Part shown: piece by piece, positions 10,241-20,825 of the stretch | Position numbering within the stretch: position 1 is the first letter of the stretch | Layout: the number at the start of each line of letters is the position of its first letter | Source: Takakia lepidozioides | Lineage: Eukaryota; Streptophyta; Takakiopsida; Takakiales; Takakiaceae | Assembly: GCA_030704615.1 (NCBI GenBank) | Contig: CM060733.1 | Location: 31,684,001-31,744,000 of the forward strand | Length of the DNA: 60,000 bases | Direction: 5' to 3' | Position numbers and translations under genes: made by a program | The notes under the pieces: generated by a model | Told to the model about the DNA's origin: nothing | The model's database searches: none | Seen by the model: the letters and a program-made list of their open reading frames with translations, nothing else

Positions 10241-10822
10241 TCATTGTAGGACCCGATCTCTCTCCTTAGCAGTCACACTGACTGCTGTCTCTCCGGTACG
10301 AAGGTATGCCAACACTGCTGCATCTTCATGCACATCCTTAGCACCACCAAACTCCTCACTAGTCTCTGGATTGTCATGCACGCTATCTACATGACCAATC
10401 GCATGGGATGGACCAGCTTGAGCTCCCATTGTTAGAATGCACAAAAAGACCGATGCATGCCATCCTGGCACCATCTCCTTATCTGTCTCACCATGCCACC
10501 GAGCTCCAGTATCATCATGCTCGCACGTGCATGGATTACAACTCAATCCATCTGCATCCCGATTGACAATACCGGCTCGATGCACCACCTAGAAGTCGTA
10601 CTCTTGAAGCATAAGTGCCCACCGTGCAAGCTTCCCTGTAAGCTTGTCTGACTCCATCAACCACTTCAATGGTTGGTGATCCGTGACAAGGGTGAAGAGA
10701 TTGCCATAGAGGTAACATCTGAAATGTGCCACTGCCCATACTGCAGCTACATACTCCCCTTCATAAGAACTATACTTCGCCTCGGCATCATTGTTCGAGC
10801 GGCTAGCATATGCCACTACGAA
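10241..10822 (-). pseudogene. Ty3/gypsy RNase H with linker, broken
   Basis: The minus strand reads FVVAYASRSNN, then AKYSSYEGEYVAAVWAVAHF, TLVTDHQPLKWLM and LTGKLARWALMLQEYDF. This is the classic gypsy RNase H, with the Glu of EGE and the Asp of TDHQPL. A TAG at 10586-10588 interrupts it before VVHRAGIVNRDADGLSCNP, the usual end of the domain. The remainder to 10241 is linker towards the integrase. Upstream, the sequence jumps from LTSA straight to FVVAYAS, so about 40 codons normally found between RT and RNase H have been deleted. Confidence 0.88.
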
Positions 10823-10829
10823 CTGCAGA

Positions 10830-11016
10830 AGTCAATCAAGCCTTGAGTTTCTCAAATGCTTCCTCCTGCTCCTCCTCCCATTGCCACTCCTGACCCACCT
10901 TGGTCAACTTCGTAGCCTCCACTTGCTCCGCCATAGCCACCTTGAGAACATCCTCTGAGCAAGAAACATCCTCAACCTCTTCAAAAACCTTGGTCACCTT
11001 GGCCTCCAACTGATTC
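10830..11016 (-). pseudogene. Reverse transcriptase remnant (C-terminal end only)
   Basis: The minus strand reads VEATKLTKVGQEWQWEEEQ and EAFEKLKA, the sequence that normally ends the RT thumb/connection in gypsy elements. No palm motifs and no YxDD box are present between the methyltransferase frame (ends 11017) and this segment, so nearly the whole RT has been lost by internal deletion. The frame also differs from that of the methyltransferase upstream. Confidence 0.75.
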
Positions 11017-12240
11017 TCAGTCCCACTCCTCATACTGCTGCTTGAGAGATCCAATGACTCTCTCTTTGCGCATCTCATCCCACATCTGCCATGGGTGTTT
11101 GCAACCCACGATCCTGTGCTCGTCCCCACTCTCTGCCTCAACCGTCCCGGTTGGCAGGGAGGATGCACTATCCAATGGGAGTGCAGAAGTAGCCATCAAT
11201 GCTTGCAATCTCCGTTGCTCAGCCATGCACAAGCCAATGACCCATGTCAAGCAATTTAGATCCATTGCTTGACCCAACACTTGGCGGCGTGATGCCTCTG
11301 ACAGAGCTGTCACATCTGTAGTGCCGGTGGCAAATCCCATTGCCTGCTCTCGCTCATCCGCATTGGGCTCCACCAATTGCTGTAGCACACTGTCCCAAAT
11401 CAATCCAGGACCATTGTCTCGAAAAGCATGAGACGAGGGAAAGCTCATGAGCGTAGGCAAAGCCGAACGTGGCTGCCCCACTCGATTGACCACTGCTAGA
11501 GGTGGACGGTCATCATGTCGCACCCTCTGTGGTTGTCTCCCTTAGTCCAAAATGCCATCAACTGTGAGATTGGGTGGTCGATGAATGAAATCGTATGCTC
11601 TCTTGAGCAGCTCTGGTGGTGCAAGATTGGTCCACCACAATCGAGGTCGATGCGTGCGTGATCCCATCGCTGTTGCATCCAATAGCACCGCCAATCCAAT
11701 CCAAGATCGCACCTGATGCACACCGGGCATAACCCTGGCCCGAGAATCCCCCATAAAAAGAACATTCTCCAAGATATAGCCTAGAGGTTGCACTTGCCTC
11801 GTCTGCAAGTCCCGCAGCACTCGCAACATCTCCCAAAACAAATGCGATCGTGCATCATGCAAGCCATTCCCATGACCTACGGGAGAGTGTCATTGGCAAG
11901 GCCATCCGGTTATCACCAAGTCAATGGAACCATGCCGTTGCAAATCATCCCCCCCTAGCAAGGTAATGTCTGCTGGCAAGGCCTTTTGATACCCTTGAAC
12001 TGCTGAGAGAGGCAACAACTCAGGATACCGGTGTGTGAACAAGACAATGTGGCGCATGGAAATACGCCGAGCAATCTCATCCTTCTCCACATACAAGTAC
12101 TTGCGTACTTTAATCCCTGCTTGCAACACTCCTGCAAGCCCAGTGCCTCCAAACAGGTCTAGCAAACAAATCCCTGAGTCAGGTGGTTGCGAGGTAATGG
12201 GCACTGTGTCCAAAGGAGCTAACTCAGGAGGTCTATGTGA
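11017..12240 (-). pseudogene. Cytosine-5 DNA methyltransferase domain (Dnmt3-like) within the gypsy polyprotein
   Basis: In one continuous minus-strand frame the C5-methyltransferase motifs appear in canonical order: motif I ICLLDLFGGTGLAGVLQAG (AdoMet binding, about 12140-12170), an acidic YVEKDE, IDLVITGWPCQ as motif IV with the catalytic cysteine (11893-11907), LENVLFM as motif VI (near 11765), RPRLWWTNLAP as motif VIII (about 11613-11643), and SALPTLMSFPSS, MGFATGTT and ASRRQVLGQAMDLN as motifs IX-X (about 11200-11480). The ENV and R-RLWWTNLP features resemble Dnmt3/DRM, and the motif order is that of Dnmt3 rather than the permuted DRM. The same frame contains the protease upstream, so the enzyme was part of the pol polyprotein. 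TGA at 11890-11892, directly after PCQ, and TAA at 11542-11544 inactivate this copy. Intact copies would be expected to methylate cytosine in DNA; whether they act on the element itself or on the host is inference. Confidence 0.85.
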
Positions 12241-12559
12241 TGTCACTGAACTCCCCTCACTCACCAATGGAAAGGCCTCCCGCCATGCTTGGTGCACACA
12301 CTCACCTGCTACTCGATGCAAATTCCCAACCGTACCCCATAGTGGAATATGCACAGGCACATGAGGAAGCAAATCAGCCTTGTATGCCAATTGTTTGTCC
12401 TCATCAAGTGATGGCCTATCATCTGCATGACTATTGCCCTCCAAGAGCTCACCACCCCAAGCCACCACCCCTGAGAATGCAGCCAATGTGGGCATCATAT
12501 TCCTATGATCCACCGCTACATTCCCAATAAACCGCACTGGGAGCAGTGCACGTCGGCCA

Positions 12560-12925
12560 TCGCCTGACTGCCATTCCGGCCTGTAGGATGCCGTTTCCTC
12601 CCAAAAGTCCAGAGTGAATCCCATGGGGTATAACATCGCCCCACCAACAAGCACATCATAAGACATCGCGTCCGTAACAATGGCTTTAGCTCTCATGACT
12701 GAGCCGTCCATAGGATTGTCCGGCTGCAATCAAATGAAGAGCTCATGGCGTGTAATCCCTCGTGCCTTTTCTGAACCGCCCAAAGATGTTTGGATTTGGA
12801 AAGGACAAGGCTCCAAATCCGCCTCTGTAAGGCCCAAGCCTGCAATTGCTGCTCTTCCCAACATCAATGGCTGTGCTCCCGAGTCCAACAAGACCCGCAG
12901 TGGCCTATACCTCTTCCCAGCTGGG
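12560..12925 (-). pseudogene. Ty3/gypsy aspartic protease, broken
   Basis: The minus strand reads RPLRVLLDSGAQPLMLGRAA with the catalytic D-S-G at about 12876-12884, then LGLTEADLEPCPFQIQTSLG, a stop near 12730, and DVLVGGAMLYPMGFTLDFWEE, the usual C-terminal half of a retropepsin-like domain. A frameshift near 12900 separates it from upstream coding (DPSRVSCSDSSLFP). It cleaves the polyprotein in active elements. It leads in frame into the methyltransferase domain, with only a linker of about 130 codons between. Confidence 0.8.
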
Positions 12926-13039
12926 CATGGAGGAAAAGTACTGTTGTTGGAAATAGTGAGGAATCACTACATGATACACGGGAGGGATCCTCTTCTCCGA
13001 CGCTGTTCTCTTCCGGTATAATTGCCACTTTCCCTTCAG

Positions 13040-13430
13040 CACTTTAGTTTGAATTTTGAATGCAACAATCCTCTTCTCCACATATCAACATTTCGTTGGG
13101 TGATTGTAGTCAAGAAGTCATAAGATACAGACGTGACTATGACTACGTCACTTCCGTTATCATTTTAATTAATGCACATGTCGTGTTTTCATTGGTCATG
13201 TGTAGTCATGTAGTCATATATGACTTACTAAGTGACTGCAACTATGACTTCAATGGCTACAAATGTCGTGTTTTGATTGGGTGTATATTCATAAGATACA
13301 TATGTAAATATGACTGCATCACTGCAACGTCTCCGTGCCTCCTATGTCATAATATGAACAAGTGTCACATCTAAGCAATAGATAAGACTATCATTAAATA
13401 ACCTCTCAAATAACGAAGTTCGCAAACTTG
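13040..13430. other. No gene recognised (expected gag region)
   Basis: AT-rich sequence between the protease relic and the tandem arrays. No gag capsid or CCHC zinc knuckle is visible on the minus strand, where it should lie. GTCATGTAGTC-like short repeats occur at 13180-13220. Confidence 0.4.
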
Positions 13431-13856
13431 GACTCCAAACAGTCCACCAAAAGGCCCTAGGCGCCCGCCAATTAGTGGCCTCCAAGGTCTCCAACCAGCC
13501 CTCACAATGGCTCCACAAGCCTGCCCAATATGGCCTCCAAGGACCTCCAACAGTCCTCCAACAGTCCTTAAGAAGCTCCTCAAATCTGCCAAGTATTGGC
13601 CTCCAAGGACCTCCAACAGTCCTCCAAAGAGCTCTTAGAAAGTTCCATAAGTCTGCCCAATATGGGCCTCCAAGGACCTCCAATCGTCCTCCAACTAGCC
13701 CTCACAAGGCTCTACAGGGCTGCAAAACATTGGCCTCGAAGGACCTCAAATAGTCCTTCAAACAGCCCCAAGCAGGCTCCACAAACCTGCAAGATATTGG
13801 CTTCAATAGACTCCAAATAGTCCTCAAAGCAGGCCCCAGAAGGCTCCAAAAATATC
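13431..13856. repeat. Minisatellite, about 67-bp unit, about 6-7 copies
   Basis: Units start TGGCCTCCAAGGACCTCCAA at 13476, 13531, 13597, 13664, 13731 and 13798, with spacing 55, 66, 67, 67, 67. A degenerate first unit begins at 13431. Each unit ends in a CTGCCCAATAT-like sequence. The open frames across it are by-products of the repetition. Confidence 0.9.
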
Positions 13857-13865
13857 CATAGTCGA

Positions 13866-14375
13866 TTTTACATCCGTCACTGACCCAATTTCATCCAAAA
13901 CCGTGATTTCTCATCTGCAGGTCCGATACTTCATCCACCACGATAGTTCATCTGTCGGTGCGATATTTCATCCACTGGCGCGATTTCATCCGCTGGCGCA
14001 GTTTCATCCATCCCCGCGATTTTTCATCCAATGGCACGATAGTTCATCCGCTGCCACGATTTCATCCGCTGACGCAGTTTCATCCGTCGCCGCGATTTTT
14101 CATCCGATAGCGCGATAGTTCATCCGCTGACGAGATTTCATCCGCTGGAGCAGTTTCATCCGTCGCCGGGATTTTTCATCCGATAGCGCGATAGTTCTTC
14201 CGCTGACAAGATTTCATCTGCTGGCACAGTTTCATCCATCACCACAATTTGTCATCCGATAGCACGATAGTTCATCCGCTGACGAGATTTCATCCTCTTG
14301 CACAGTTTCATCCACTACAACCGATTCTCATCCAGGAGCGTCGATGTTCATCCACTGGCTCAATAAGTTCATCCG
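13866..14375. repeat. Higher-order tandem array: 76-bp unit made of four 19-bp subunits
   Basis: The core TTTCATCC or GTTCATCC recurs every 17-22 bp. The block GATAGTTCATCCGCTG starts at 14038, 14114, 14190 and 14266, exactly 76 bp apart, so four 19-bp subunits form a higher-order unit. The array decays towards both ends. Confidence 0.9.
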
Positions 14376-14384
14376 ATTGGACAA

Positions 14385-14515
14385 TGGTGGTGCTCCCAAC
14401 TCTGGGGCAATGTTCCCACGCATTCCTATGCGTTCCCACGAGTTCCCAAAGAGCTCCCAAGCGTTCTCACGCGTTCCTTTGAGTTCCCAAGGAGTTCACA
14501 CGCGTTCCCAAGCTA
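14385..14515. repeat. Short-unit tandem array (GTTCCCAAG type)
   Basis: Successive GTTCCCACG, GAGTTCCCAA, GCGTTCTCACG-like units of about 10-11 bp. It follows the 76-bp array with almost no gap, making three different tandem repeats in about 1.1 kb. Confidence 0.8.
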
Positions 14516-15256
14516 GGGTTTGCGCCGCTTTGCCTTTGCGATTGCTGCAACGAGCTATGGCTTCTATGGAGCAACCAGAGGTGCTGTTCTTGGTTTCTTG
14601 AGCATCAATAGACCACCAAGAGTGCCTCTAACTCCTTGAGCAAGCTATTTGCCACACAACAAGCTCTCTTTCTCTGTGGAACTTATTGAAATAAACATAG
14701 AACAAGCTATTGAGCTTTTATGGCATACCCTCTTCTAGCCATCGTATGCACTCATAGTGCTTCCTTCTATGGCCATAGTGCACCTCTTAGAGTTCCTAAT
14801 CCAGCCCTGCATTTGCCACTTCCATAGACCTGCTCTTCCCAAGCTTGGGATTGAAACTCCAACTCAAAGCATGCTCTACAAATACACTATTCTGCCCCAG
14901 ATAGAAATCAGATGTCTACCTCCACTCATAGCTCTCCTAAGCTTGAAGTTGAAGACTCCCACAAGCTGAAACCATGCTCCACACATGCACCGCTTGCTTC
15001 CTTAACACCTGAGCTCTTCTTGAACTTCTCAAACCCTGCAACACTTGCAGAAGAAGAGCTTCTTCACAAGCTCTCAAACTTTCCATTGGGGGTTTCCTTG
15101 AAGACCTCATCTTGTACATAAACACCACAAGGCTTTCTTCTTGCAAACCCTGCAACACCTTGTAACTTAAGAGCTATCTATCAAGCTCTCTTCCACACAC
15201 AAGTGCTAACTATGCTAACACCTTGCACTCATCGATGTAAGCAGGTCTTCTTCTAG
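14516..15256. other. Spacer between tandem arrays and right LTR, no gene recognised
   Basis: Pyrimidine-rich sequence with many AGCTCTC and AAGCTTG words. It contains CTAGGGTTTGCGCCGC at 14512 and short open frames without domain signatures. It may be leader or internal sequence of the LTR element. Confidence 0.4.
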
Positions 15257-15604
15257 TAATACGGAAATGGTGAAAAGAGGAGAAACCACTCTATCACGTT
15301 ATATAAGTCAAGCCAATGGCACCTTTGCTAAAGGACTCCACCATACAGACCTCACCCACTCTCCATCTCAAGTACTAGAGCTATGGCGACGAGAGAGGCC
15401 TCGGGAGGCTCGACTAGAAGAAGACGAGCCTGCCTACGTCTCATGTGGAGATAACCTCACCACGTCCCAAGTGAAGTTCGCCACCTCACTTGGCACATGG
15501 AACCAAATGAAGTCCCAATGCCAACAAAATACAAATATAAATGTATAATGTCCTAATTAGTTAGAAATAACTATTTCTAATTAATCACAAATAAAACCAT
15601 GACA
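15257..15604 (+). mobile_element. LTR-like 348-bp direct repeat, right copy
   Basis: About 97% identical to 8523-8870. Its first dinucleotide is TA rather than TG. It is followed by TATCC, which does not match the left flank. No primer-binding site for the common plant tRNAs follows either copy. Confidence 0.7.
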
Positions 15605-16030
15605 TATCCACCGGAACTTGACCTCCAAACAGTCGTCCATGAGAAGGTGAAGACAACTGAAAAACAAAAGCCCATCTATCAAGAGGATAGAAAACAGCTA
15701 GTAAAGAAGATCCGAAAAATTAACAGAGCTTTGCAGTGGTAAGAAAAAAATAGCATCACAGCAGAATAGAAGCTCCTTACTACACAAACAGGTACAAAAG
15801 AGAATTATACAAGCACCATAGGGCTAGTTATTCAAGACCACTTTCGGAGCTCCATAGGCCAAGAAGCAGGAACCAGCTATGGCTGAGCTGGACGAACGAA
15901 TTTTTTTGTTGGGAACACATAGTTTTTAAATGAGTAACTTATAAATCTCTACATTACAATTTAGACATTACATTTTTAGTCTTTCCCTCCTTGAGAACAT
16001 TGAAGAAAGCTACTATGTAAGTAGTATTCT
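15605..16030. other. 3' flank of the P450 gene
   Basis: Non-coding sequence with A-rich and T-rich stretches, presumably including the P450 3' UTR on the minus strand. Nothing else was recognised. Confidence 0.5.
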
Positions 16031-19000
16031 TCAAGTTTGTCCTCTCTTTGCAATTTTCAAGAGCAGCCCCTTTTTCATACATGGCATGGGGTCGACAAGC
16101 GACCATTGTAAGCGTCTAACCAGTTGATCCAGAAACACCAACATCTCCAACCGCGCAAACTCAGCGCCAGGGCAGCTGTGCAGACCTCCTCCAAATGGTA
16201 CAAACGTGTGCTGAGGAGGTCCAACACCTTGGAATCGAGAGGGGTCGAATTTGTGTGGTTCAGGAAAGTACTCTGGGGCCATGTTGGAGCGGAATGATGA
16301 ATACATCACCTGTGACATAGGACACAACAGATTGTAAGTAAGACCTAGAGCTAGCTTCAGAAATCAAGTTTTCTTCAATGGAGAACTATAGATCTATGAA
16401 TTATTAGGCCTAGTTCTCAAAGTGTGAGCAGATCATGCGAGTTACAGTGATATCTAACAATGCTGATTGCTTTGGACGAGTTATTGATACTTGAACATGA
16501 TGGGTTTAGGTGGTTTTGATCGATGAAGCCCAATACTTGGACCATTAGTGCCCAATATTGAATAAGGACAAAGAGAGAATTAGATGCCAGTGGGTGGATC
16601 TGAGCAGGATGTACCTTCCACCCCTTGGGAATTGTAAAGCCGTCGAATACAAAATCGGTAATAGCCTCACGAAAGGCAAAAAGCACCACTGGTACTATGC
16701 GCATACTTTCTTGGATTACGCGCCATGTGTACTCCATGTGCCTCGTATCCGTCCAGTTCATTCCTACTCCAGGTTCCCTCTCTGCCGCAACCTGTCTTAG
16801 CTCTGCAAACTTGTACAAAATAATCAGCAAGCAATTCTATTGGAAGAAGAAGATGAAGGTGAACTCCTCCTGGAATAAGCGGAAGCTGAGTGCAATGTGA
16901 AGAGATAATTTACCATCTAGAATAAGAAGTTGTTTCACTTATTTTTTGTTGTATTATCACAATTTGCTGGTATACTAAAAGACTTCATGATTATGTATTG
17001 AGACTAAGCTTGGCCTGTAAGCACACTGGAAGCGTCTTCTACGGTTTGGAGTTTGGAGGTGAGCAAGTATACTTATCATCTTTCTAGTCTGCTGGTCATT
17101 TTGCTTGTTGAAACAACTTCATCCTTTGAAGTGTGTTCAATCTACCACGTGATGGCCGGGCGCATTGGCATCAACCTCACACGCTGTGCACACATTTCAT
17201 GGGAAGCACCCTCACCCACTTCCGTCATGCCAGTTCTCATATCAATGATGTCATAGGAAAGGTACTTCTGACAATGTGGCATGAGATGAAGGCTACCTTT
17301 CAGCATCTCGTTCAGGCAGGTCGGATTTTCAGCCAAGAGGCGCACCGTCGTGGAAAGGGCGGAGGCAGTGGTGTCGTGACCAGCAACCAGGAGAACAATA
17401 AGGTTGTCATGGAGGGCTCCCTCGGAGAGGAACTGTCCATTCTCGTCCGGCGTCGTCAGGAGCACCGACAGAAGGTCTTGACGCGGCGATGCGCATTTGT
17501 CTTTGAGTTCTTGCTACGGTCAAGATCTTGCATGGTCATAACAATGCTTGACCAATCCCTGATCTCTTGGAAAGAAAGACAACAACTGTTCCAGCACAAA
17601 AAAATTCTGCGAGGAGGTGTAAATTCATCTTGCTCATAAAAAACGGTCGGTCAGCTACGAGCTTGAATTGTAGTATGTAGCAAGTGTACTAGCACCTAGT
17701 AAATTATATGGTAGATCCCGCTTTAGTTGTACAAGAGGTTCACTTGTTACCTGGCGCCTTCTTGTCGTGATGGCGACGATGTCGCTCTGGAGGGTCTGAC
17801 GTGCCCGTTTAGCTTTCCAGAAAGGTGTGCCCGGGATAGCAAAGGGAAGGCTCTCGAGGCCTTCCATCATAACGTTGAATGCATCGAAAAGTCTGTCGAG
17901 TTCAGGGCCCTCCTTAAAGCTCAAGAAGAGGTCGCATGACAAAGCAAATGCAAATTGTTTGATGCACTTAGATCCTGTCACTTGGTCTTGATTCTCCCAG
18001 TGCTTGGATATGTGGGCCGCTGCCAATAACTCCATTCTTGGCACAAAACTCTGGAGCGATTCAGGACTGAAGAAAGTCATGAGAATTCGGCGGACGCGTC
18101 TGTGCAATCTCCCCGTAGTTGAGGTTAGTTCAAAGCAGCAGCATTGTGCAGTCACTTGTGAGAACTTTTAGGAATTCTTATCGTGCGTCAAATTGTCTCA
18201 CAATAGCAAGGTCGAGCACGTGCACATTGTTTGGATAGCAAGCTTATTGTGTGTGAAGTTGTTGATTTCTTCCTGCATGCCAATCTGCAAATTGTATTTT
18301 TGAATTCTTAAGTAGAGTAGTGACCCTCGTACCGCATGCCGTGTGGTCATGTACACAGACATGTTGCAAATACTAGACTATCCGCTCTAGACCTTTCTGG
18401 AAAAGTTCTACGGCTGAACATTGATGAAATAGGTACCAGTTCAAAGGAAGTCTGTAAAGCAAATCGTTCACTTGTTTTGGCTTTCTTCAGTTGACAAGTT
18501 TGTCCATTTCAAAAAACAATCATTCAAGGAGTATTATTTACCTGTGAGAGTCGGGCGTCCCTCTGTTGAATGCTTCTTTTCCAAGAAGGTTGACAATTGT
18601 GTCGGGCCAGCGATTTCGAACCAGTTTGTTCTCATTGGCAAACACGAACTTGTTTCCAGCAGGCGCGGGCAAGCATACAGTCCGTGCTAGCAACAGCGAC
18701 GTTTTGAACACCCTTCCATATTTCTCCTCCCGAGTCTGCGACCAGATAACCATGAGATCATTTGGCAGAATTTCACATATATCAAAGCTCTGAAATCGAC
18801 TAGATCTTGCGACTCAGAAATTGACCTATTGTGTCAACGTGTTGTATTTCACTTATGCTACGTGGATGATCGGTAATTGGATTAACAAATGCCACGGATC
18901 TCAAACTAAATATATTAGCTCAGCTACTCGTGGCATAAGTTTTCCTTGGACACGTTATTTATCGCAACAGCACGCTGAGGCGGTATCCCACAGCTTTTGT

Positions 19001-19513
19001 CGACATGCAAGAGAACGGAAGTGTGTGATTCATTGCTCCAGAATCGCTTCGTCTGTTCAACACTCCGCCCAACTCATGGGAATCATACTCACTACGCTTT
19101 CATGTTCCCTTCACGACTTACAAGGTTTCCAATAACATTGCTCAGCCGCATACAACAAGACTGAAATTCATGTACACATATGTCTAGTCTAAGCATCTAA
19201 TAAGCACTAAACTAGCTGCATGATCTAGTCGCATCCCTGGCATTACCTGAAAGAAATCTCCGACTCTGTTGTTGCGCAACGCTGACAAGAAGCTAAGTGT
19301 CTCCCCAATAACTGGAAGCCCAAATCGACCCGGTGGCAGTGGGGGCCGTCCTCTGAGCCGATTCTTCTCTGATTGCAAAGGGATAATCCGGAAAACTAGC
19401 CACAACACCAGAGTGCCAAACAGCAGTGCAAAGAGTGAACCCACAGTGGCCCCATTTCTGATCATTCCCGTATACACTTGCCACAGTCTGTCGATCTCAA
19501 CCACGTTTGTCAT
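16031..19513 (-). CDS. Cytochrome P450, CYP85 clan (CYP716/CYP85-like)
   Basis: Six exons with GT-AG introns and consistent phases: 19247-19513, 18542-18735, 17751-18108, 17297-17513, 16615-16802, 16031-16309. They total 1503 nt or 500 aa, the normal P450 length. The ATG at 19513 gives a hydrophobic anchor ([16 protein letters not shown]) and the proline-rich [15 protein letters not shown], so the protein should sit in the ER membrane. Key motifs: AGHDTT at residues 317-322 (oxygen activation), ESMR at 377-380 (ExxR), FDPSRF, and the heme-binding [10 protein letters not shown] with Cys454. [17 protein letters not shown] and SHRLHRR place it near CYP716/CYP85, families oxidising triterpenoids or steroids. 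The substrate cannot be told from sequence. The exon 3 acceptor (GGGGAG) lacks a pyrimidine tract, but no alternative keeps phase. The gene is divergent from the dioxygenase gene at 21813. Confidence 0.9.
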
Positions 19514-19734
19514 ACCTACCAACGGAGCCCTCCAGTATGTAGAATCTACTTAACACTTCAGGCCCCGGCAGCTTTGGGTCTCCTCAGTCTCGTTGCTTGA
19601 ACTCGTAAAATTTAATGTCTCCCGAAAAGGAGCGCCAAACCAGCATCCGGTTTGCTTGCACGCTCATGTAAGAGCCTTCTGGCTTTGCACATCTTGCAGA
19701 TGCGAGGAACCCCTGCCTGGGTCGATGTTTCATC

Positions 19735-20030
19735 AATATATGAAGCTAGAAGTTTGTTTGTTTGTTTTGTCACGTTGAGAACTCCCAAAACGTGGGCCCC
19801 AACCCTGGTGCTTGGTGCCGTTGGAAAGAGCCCTCGATGAGGAGGGGTGCACGCTTGGTCTCATGATTTTGGACATGCGGTGTGGGAGATGTGGAACTTC
19901 AAAGTACTTTTGGTAGCGGGGAAATTCGCGAGAAATTCACAAAAAATAGCAAAATGGCGAAGTGGGCATTCATGGGACAATAGTTGGAGCCTCGACGGCG
20001 GGAAGGAAAAAATTCTATGAAAAAAAATGA
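19735..20030 (+). repeat. Inverted repeat, left arm
   Basis: Pairs with 20500-20825 on the opposite strand. Diagnostic shared blocks are GTTTGTTTGTTTG, TGCTTGGTGCCGTTGGAAA, CCCTCGATGAGGAGG, GGTGTGGGAGATGT and AAAAAATAGCAAAATGG. The arms are imperfect (many small indels) and separated by about 470 bp. Confidence 0.8.
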
Positions 20031-20499
20031 TTAAATATGGCTTGCTTCATATATTGATGCCCTTGGACTTAGATCACATTGGACACTTGGGCCAACGACA
20101 CAGGCTGCCCTAGTATATTTCTTAAGTCATGCATGCATATGTGAAAATCCCTACTGACCAGCCGGTGCGTATGTGGCAGTTCTGCGCACATGGCTTGAGA
20201 AATACACTGTTCATCCAAACCTAACCTCACTCTTGTAGCTCCGCCTCTAATAAGTATGCATAGGGAAGAGGGCCCACCCCACAAAGGGGGCAGTAGCCGT
20301 GAGGCTGCTCTTAGTTGGGCCGGCTTTGGCAGGAGTATTTCCCAATAAGGGTCAACTTCCATGTATAGGCCGGCCAAGATTGCATTAGATGACAAAAATG
20401 ACACATTGTTTCCGCGTGTTAATTTTCGCACTTGAATTGGAAGCGTAATCGAAAGTATCGATGCTAAAGCTGCCATAGTCCTGCCTAAAGAAGGCAGGG

Positions 20500-20825
20500 C
20501 AAACAAACAAACAAACAAACAAATGTCTCGTTGATATCCAATCCACTTTGCCATTTTTCACAAATTTTTCCAAATTGTATCTCACTTGAAGGGCCAATCA
20601 TTGCCCCAGGAAAGCCCATTTTGCTATTTTTCGTGAATTTCCAGCAGCCCAAAGTACTTGAAATTCGACATCTCCCACACCGCCGGTCCAAAAATCATGA
20701 GACTAACCTGGTGCACCTCCTCATCGAGGGTTTTCCAACGGCATCAAGCACCCGCGTGGGTCCCGCGATTTCTGAGATCTGACCGAAGGTAGAAACAAAC
20801 AAATAAACAAACGTCTCACTTCATA
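20500..20825 (-). repeat. Inverted repeat, right arm
   Basis: Reverse-complement partner of 19735-20030. It is bordered on both sides by AAAC repeats (20498-20521 and about 20790-20812). The 470-bp spacer has a 161-codon minus-strand frame with no recognisable domain, which I treat as non-coding. Confidence 0.8.

Noticed and set aside
13342-13820. Frames of 80-113 codons with WRPILG-like repeats
   Set aside because: Translations of the 67-bp minisatellite on both strands.
18109-18170. Longer version of P450 exon 3 starting further upstream
   Set aside because: No upstream AG keeps phase with exon 2 (all meet stops), and the shorter exon gives the SHRLHRR context expected for the family and a normal total length.
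20069-20554. 161-codon minus-strand frame inside the inverted repeat
   Set aside because: It runs through the AAAC microsatellite (giving a CLFVCLF string) and the spacer, with no domain.
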